A DNA stretch of 9,862 bases from Clostridium sp. UBA4108 (GTDB taxonomy: Bacteria > Bacillota > Clostridia > Clostridiales > Clostridiaceae). The stretch covers positions 41,240-51,101 of the forward strand of contig DFXM01000043.1 in the NCBI GenBank assembly GCA_002381695.1, in the 5' to 3' direction. Made by a program: the position numbers and the translations under genes. Positions 6,898 to 9,862 of the stretch are shown one piece after another. The first letter of the stretch is position 1; every line of letters begins with the position of its first letter. Under the pieces are notes generated by a model that was not told the origin of the DNA, searched no databases, and saw nothing but the letters and a program-made list of their open reading frames with translations.

Positions 6898-7935
6898 TTA
6901 TTCGCTTACACTTAAGCCTATTCTCCAATGTTTTTTTGTATCCATAGCTGAGTAATATAAATAATATTTATCTTCTATTTTTAGCATACAAGATCTATAC
7001 AACGTTCCATTATCAAAAGCATTTCTATTTGTAGAACAACTCATAATTTTTTTTAGAGGATCAAAATTAATTCCGTCCCTTGAAGTACTATAGTATAAAT
7101 TCTGCTTATTAAATTCCCTGGCAAAATATCCATTAATCACTATCTCATATCCTACATCTGTCTTTATTAAGTCTTGATGCCAAATTTTAAAGCTTTTGCT
7201 AATGCTTTCAAAATTGCATTTCAATACCTTTGAAAAGTTTTCCCAATCAGTTGTTTCAGTATAGTATAAATTCCCATCATAATTTGAAAACCAAACTTTA
7301 TACCTTCCATCTTCATAATTTATTATTGGAGATAGATAATCATAGTTTCCACCTAAAGTATCCTTATCTAGAATCAACTGTTTATCAGTCCAGTTTACAC
7401 CATCTAAACTTCTAGTTACATACACCTTGCTTTCATAATTATTAGGTCCATTTCCGTTTTTATTTCCTGGATTATATCTAAAATATACCTCTAAATAATT
7501 ATTAGAAAAACAAAGATGTATATCAGAATAGTGCCCTCCCCTTGCCACGTCTTCTGGAATAAATAAAGGTTTATTATTTTTATTTAAAAATTGAAAATTT
7601 ATTCCGTCATTACTAACTAGAGTCTGTGGATTTTCAAAATCATCATTTCCATAAGGATATGGAGTTATCCCCATCCAATATTTATATCCATTCCATCCTT
7701 TATTAAAATATAATACCTTTGGATGAACTGCTTGATTACTTCCATCATAAGTAGGTGTATTTATAGGCTTATTCGCATTTTTAAACATTTTATCACAATT
7801 CTCTATATCTACTGTATTTTCATTTATTGTATCTTCTTTACTAGCTATAATTGCATAGCCTCTGTGTGTAGTAGAGATTATTAATAATAGAAATATTAGT
7901 AATATGGAAAACCATCTCATATATCTTTTGTCCAT
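6898..7935 (-). CDS. Exported beta-propeller protein, possible glycoside hydrolase-like
   Basis: 345 residues. The N-terminus has basic residues (MDKRYMRW), a hydrophobic core (~9-20) and a possible signal peptidase site after GYA (residue 28); there is no lipobox. It is therefore secreted or N-terminally anchored. The rest has blade-like repeats: SxDGxNF/W-type motifs at ~108-114, 176-182, 228-234 (TTDWENF) and 285-291. Several precede or follow YY or WF strands (KYWMGI, KVWFSN, LYYTET, LYYSTS, YYLYYSA). This resembles five-bladed propellers of the GH32/43/62/68 type. Conserved-looking acidic and polar sites include His71-Pro, DDFENP (98-103), Asp138 and HQDL (253-256), but a catalytic triad cannot be assigned. 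ATG at 7935 is set by AGAGGTG (7941-7947), 5 nt upstream. Substrate unknown. Confidence 0.75.
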   Translation of the reverse strand: MDKRYMRWFSILLIFLLLIISTTHRGYAIIASKEDTINENTVDIENCDKMFKNANKPINTPTYDGSNQAVHPKVLYFNKGWNGYKYWMGITPYPYGNDDFENPQTLVSNDGINFQFLNKNNKPLFIPEDVARGGHYSDIHLCFSNNYLEVYFRYNPGNKNGNGPNNYESKVYVTRSLDGVNWTDKQLILDKDTLGGNYDYLSPIINYEDGRYKVWFSNYDGNLYYTETTDWENFSKVLKCNFESISKSFKIWHQDLIKTDVGYEIVINGYFAREFNKQNLYYSTSRDGINFDPLKKIMSCSTNRNAFDNGTLYRSCMLKIEDKYYLYYSAMDTKKHWRIGLSVSE

Positions 7936-8014
7936 AATATCACCTCTTTAATAGATTATGCAACATATGGTTAATAGTACATTATAATCATCTACTTAGC
8001 CACGCTAGATTCCA

Positions 8015-8095
8015 TTAACACATGATAAACACGCTATTATTTATAAAATAGATAATAGCTATTGATAAAATAACAATAATCCCATATTTCTTCAT
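8015..8095 (-). CDS. Possible 26-residue hydrophobic peptide
   Basis: ATG at 8095, with a modest AGGA Shine-Dalgarno site 8 nt upstream, opens a frame of 26 residues (MKKYGIIVILSIAIIYF..., ending VFIMC). This is a basic start followed by one membrane-spanning stretch. It could be a tiny membrane protein, a leader peptide, or the signal-peptide remnant of a lost gene. It lies 79 bp upstream of the propeller gene on the same strand. AT-rich DNA often yields hydrophobic short ORFs by chance, so the call is weak. Confidence 0.3.
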   Translation of the reverse strand: MKKYGIIVILSIAIIYFINNSVFIMC

Positions 8096-8184
8096 ATAGT
8101 TTATCCTAATCTTTATCATTATTATGCTATTCTCCCATTAATTTTATTACAACTTATATATTCTAAACAAAATTATTGGTAAGA

Positions 8185-8237
8185 TATAAGGCAGTAGCCA
8201 TAATGACCGTAAAAGTCACTATGGCTACTGCCTTATA
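8185..8237. terminator. Long 18+4 bp hairpin downstream of the anti-sigma gene
   Basis: TATAAGGCAGTAGCCATA (8185-8202) is perfectly complementary to 8220-8237. After one mismatch, TGAC/GTCA (8204-8207, 8215-8218) extends the stem to a 7-nt loop. It lies ~60 bp after the anti-sigma stop (8299, minus) and is the likely transcript end. Neither side has a proper T-tract, so it may also act as an RNA-stability hairpin or be a small palindromic repeat. Confidence 0.55.
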
Positions 8238-8245
8238 CAGAAAAC

Positions 8246-8315
8246 CTTGATGTTCAACTATTTCTATTTTGCATTAATAACTTGATGTTCCACTATTTCT
8301 ATTTGGCATCGATAA
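8246..8315 (-). repeat. 35-bp tandem duplication over the 3' end of the anti-sigma gene
   Basis: 8246-8280 and 8281-8315 match at 31 of 35 positions. A third 7-base piece of the motif (CATCAGG on the minus strand, 8316-8322) lies inside the gene. The gene-proximal unit carries the final codons VIDAK and TAG. The distal unit would read HQVINAK-stop, but in a different frame because 35 is not a multiple of 3, so it is untranslated after the real stop. Confidence 0.85.
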
Positions 8316-9069
8316 CCTGATGTGCCATTTCAACTAATTCATCTTGTGATAGATCAGAATCCATTGCTAAGAAAGAATAGTTAATTCCATCTTGCATCCA
8401 ATTCAAATATTTACTTTGAGAAATTTCTATTTTTTCAGATCCATAGCTAAATACATATTTACCAGATGCTTTGTCCTGTTCATCTTGTTCTGTCATTTTA
8501 TAATCTGCTGGTACGAACTTGTAAGTATTTGAATAATAATATAAATCTATACCATTATAAGTATCAATAACGGCCTCTTGCTCTGGTTGTTCACCCAACC
8601 TTCCATTTTCCATAGAAAGATTTACCTTATCCTCACCTTTTATATAATCAAAATCAAGTTCTTTTGTTTTTCCTACAGAATTGCTTTGTTCATCAAACCC
8701 TTCATTATTTACAGTATATCCACCTTTAAAGGTATATCCATTATCAAACTCTTTAACTAGTTTAGGGTTAAATCCAAAATCATCCTTCACTTGTTCCACT
8801 GTAGGTATATTAGTATATGTTGGTATGTTGCTGCCGTGTGAAGTTGTAAAAAATACTTTTCCTGCAGCAAATACAGTTGTTCCTACTACCATAGCAGCTG
8901 CTAGTGCAACCACAACTTTTTTCTTAAATGATACCTTTTTAAACATTGTTTTGTTTTCCATTTCACCATTCTCCTTTTGATCCGGCAAGCTGCTTAATGT
9001 AGCACTCACCTTGTTTTTAAAACTTTTTGGTGTATCTGGAAAGGCATTATCCCAATTATGATTATTCAT
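8299..9069 (-). CDS. Probable membrane-bound anti-sigma factor
   Basis: 256 residues in three parts: an N-terminal cytoplasmic segment (~1-50, PDTPKSFKNKVSATLSSLP), one membrane helix (~51-70, VVVALAAAMVVGTTVFAAG) preceded by KKK, and an external domain (~75-256) rich in acidic and aromatic residues. The external part (VEQVKDDFGF, NGYTF, LYYYSNTYKF, NWMQDGINYSFLAMDSDLSQDEL) resembles DUF4367-type extracytoplasmic domains of clostridial anti-sigma factors. The pairing with an ECF sigma gene, overlapping it by 8 bp (ATGAATAA shared), supports sequestration of that sigma factor at the membrane. Translation starts from a strong GGAGGT (9075-9080) with 5-nt spacing inside the sigma gene. The inducing signal is unknown; it is not clearly RsiV-like. 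Its stop lies within the 35-bp tandem repeat. Confidence 0.75.
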   Translation of the reverse strand: MNNHNWDNAFPDTPKSFKNKVSATLSSLPDQKENGEMENKTMFKKVSFKKKVVVALAAAMVVGTTVFAAGKVFFTTSHGSNIPTYTNIPTVEQVKDDFGFNPKLVKEFDNGYTFKGGYTVNNEGFDEQSNSVGKTKELDFDYIKGEDKVNLSMENGRLGEQPEQEAVIDTYNGIDLYYYSNTYKFVPADYKMTEQDEQDKASGKYVFSYGSEKIEISQSKYLNWMQDGINYSFLAMDSDLSQDELVEMAHQVIDAK

Positions 9070-9544
9070 AAGTTACCTCCATATGCTCTAACTTTACTTT
9101 TAATAATTTTCGTCCTTTTGCTAATCTGCTTTTTACAGTTCCTGCTGGTATTTTTAAAATCTGTTTAATTTCTTCTACTGAATATCCCTCTACATAATAA
9201 AGAACAATTGTAATACGAATGCGCTCTGGTAATTTTTGAATAGCCAAATATAATTCGCTATAATCCTCTTTATCATCGGCCTTAGCAAACTCAAAGTATT
9301 CTTCATAAGATACCTTTGGATATTCTTTACGTTTCAAACTATAACATTCATTTATGAGTATTCTAATCAACCATGTTTTAAAATATTCTTCTTCTTTTAG
9401 CGTGGCTAATTTATTATAAGCTTTTAAAATTGCCCCCTGAACTGCATCCTCACAATCTTGATCATGAATCAAAATTGATTTAGACACACGATATAAAGTA
9501 GATTCAGCCTCAAGAACTTTATCTATAAATGTATTCTTATTCAA
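9062..9544 (-). CDS. ECF-type RNA polymerase sigma factor
   Basis: 160 residues, a normal ECF size. Region 2 spans ~14-72 (DCEDAVQGAILKAYNKL, then YFKTWLIRILINECYSLKRK), contacting core and the -10 element. Region 4 spans ~100-152 (LPERIRITIVLYYVEGYSVEEI..., helix-turn-helix with AGTVKSRLAKGRKLL), contacting the -35. There is no extra C-terminal domain. It is first in a two-gene operon with the membrane anti-sigma factor; its TAA overlaps the partner's ATG. The start used is TTG at 9544, whose nearest Shine-Dalgarno (AAAGG, 9556-9560) is 11 nt away. A better-placed ATG at 9554 opens a 5-codon out-of-frame ORF. ECF operons are commonly autoregulated, but no clear ECF promoter was seen upstream. 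Confidence 0.9.
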   Translation of the reverse strand: MNKNTFIDKVLEAESTLYRVSKSILIHDQDCEDAVQGAILKAYNKLATLKEEEYFKTWLIRILINECYSLKRKEYPKVSYEEYFEFAKADDKEDYSELYLAIQKLPERIRITIVLYYVEGYSVEEIKQILKIPAGTVKSRLAKGRKLLKVKLEHMEVTYE

Positions 9545-9571
9545 TTGACTTCATACCTTTCCTCGCAAATT

Positions 9572-9581
9572 GTAGCGCTAC
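9572..9581. promoter_or_regulatory. GTAGCGCTAC palindrome upstream of the sigma gene
   Basis: A perfect 10-bp palindrome with a GCGC centre in otherwise AT-rich DNA, 27 bp upstream of the sigma TTG start and just before its ribosome-binding region. It could be an operator half-site pair. Chance cannot be excluded for so short a motif. Confidence 0.25.
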
Positions 9582-9744
9582 TTTTTTGCTTTTACACTAA
9601 TTAGATGCATATAGCTACTAAATGGTTCATTTATTTTTACTTAATTTTAAATTTTTTATAATATATAGATTTTAATCAAGTTTCTACATTATATAAATGG
9701 GCTTAAATATAAAATAATATCAATTAGAACTTCATATTATTTCT

Positions 9745-9824
9745 GGCCCTCTGTATAAGTTCACCCATCCGGGTACAGGCAACTAGAGATTCATTTGCTT
9801 CGCATGAATCTAAGTTTACACTTA
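9745..9824. ncRNA. GC-rich block with consecutive stem-loops, candidate structured RNA
   Basis: 9745-9780 is 58% G+C (21 of 36), far above its surroundings. Visible stems are CTGTA/TACAG (9751-9755, 9774-9778) enclosing CCC/GGG, then AGATTCA/TGAATCT (9787-9793, 9805-9811) with an inner TGC-TTC-GCA hairpin, then TAAGT-TTAC-ACTTA (9811-9824). It could be a 5' leader element, a small RNA on either strand, or the end of a mobile element beyond the window. It matches no riboswitch or tRNA I can recognise. Confidence 0.35.
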
Positions 9825-9862
9825 TCAACCGTTTTGAAAACTTGATTTACTAAGTCTCTATT

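Larger units (their letters stand above)
7936..8298. other. Gene-poor interval between propeller and anti-sigma genes
   Basis: 363 bp without a long gene. From left to right it holds the ribosome site of the propeller gene, a possible 26-codon ORF (8015-8095, minus), a long hairpin (8185-8237) and a 35-bp tandem repeat (8246-8315). No convincing -10/-35 promoter was found for the propeller gene, though the AT-rich background makes this hard to judge. Confidence 0.6.
9545..9862. other. Intergenic region upstream of the sigma operon
   Basis: 318 bp with no supportable gene. It contains the sigma ribosome-binding region (9556-9564), a 10-bp palindrome (9572-9581), a very AT-rich stretch (~9600-9740) that could hold a promoter but shows no clear paired -10/-35, and a GC-rich block with hairpins (9745-9824). 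Confidence 0.6.

Noticed and set aside
7230..7415. 61-codon open frame on the plus strand
   Set aside because: It lies antisense within the propeller gene and lacks a ribosome site; low-complexity HNLL-type composition fits a shadow frame.
8578..8980. Two overlapping plus-strand open frames (60 and 99 codons)
   Set aside because: Both are antisense to the well-supported anti-sigma gene and have no start signals.
8299..9069. RsiV-type lysozyme-sensing anti-sigma factor
   Set aside because: The external part looks more like DUF4367-type domains, and I cannot identify the DUF3298-like pattern expected for RsiV.
9745..9780. tRNA or known riboswitch in the GC-rich block
   Set aside because: No T-arm consensus, no cloverleaf of proper arm lengths, and no match to c-di-GMP, guanidine or other motif cores I know.

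Overview
The window is AT-rich DNA with Firmicute-type Shine-Dalgarno sites (AGGTGG, GGAGGT, AGGAG). It carries Csp-like subtilases, a clostridial-phage-type amidase and a low-GC ECF sigma/anti-sigma pair. This fits a spore-forming Clostridium (sensu lato). Species cannot be fixed from the sequence alone.

Left half, plus strand (about 49-5727): a head-to-tail triplication with a period of 1932/1933 bp. Each unit has one complete 581-residue subtilisin-like serine protease gene. Each gene starts at a TTG behind an AGGTGG Shine-Dalgarno site and is preceded by the same AT-rich leader. All three proteins keep the Asp/His/Ser triad and the oxyanion Asn, lack a signal peptide, and have a prodomain-like N-terminus and an insert of the kind seen in clostridial germination proteases (Csp family). 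By hand count the proteins are about 85-90% identical. The two spacers between them differ at only about 7 of 177 positions, so they are more conserved than the coding DNA. The array stops abruptly at the stop codon of copy 3 and may continue upstream of the window.

Middle, minus strand (5826-6852): a small lysis-like cassette. A 38-codon gene, too short for usual gene callers, ends one base before the start of an N-acetylmuramoyl-L-alanine amidase. The amidase C-terminal domain resembles the wall-binding domain of clostridial phage endolysins CD27L and CTP1L. It converges on the protease array, with a hairpin between them. A rho-independent terminator at 6831-6852 separates the cassette from the next gene.

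Minus strand 6898-7935 encodes an exported 345-residue protein with a predicted beta-propeller fold, possibly carbohydrate-active. Upstream (7936-8298) are a possible 26-residue hydrophobic peptide, a long 18+4 bp hairpin and a 35-bp tandem duplication of the last codons of the next gene.

Right end, minus strand (8299-9544): a two-gene operon with an ECF sigma factor followed, with an 8-bp overlap, by a single-pass membrane protein that is probably its anti-sigma factor. The sigma start looks unusual (TTG nested in a short out-of-frame ORF). The last ~320 bp upstream hold no gene, but contain a palindrome and an unexplained GC-rich patch with consecutive hairpins.

The array could act in spore germination or another intracellular proteolytic step, and the sigma pair in envelope stress. 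Nothing in the sequence ties the blocks together into one system.
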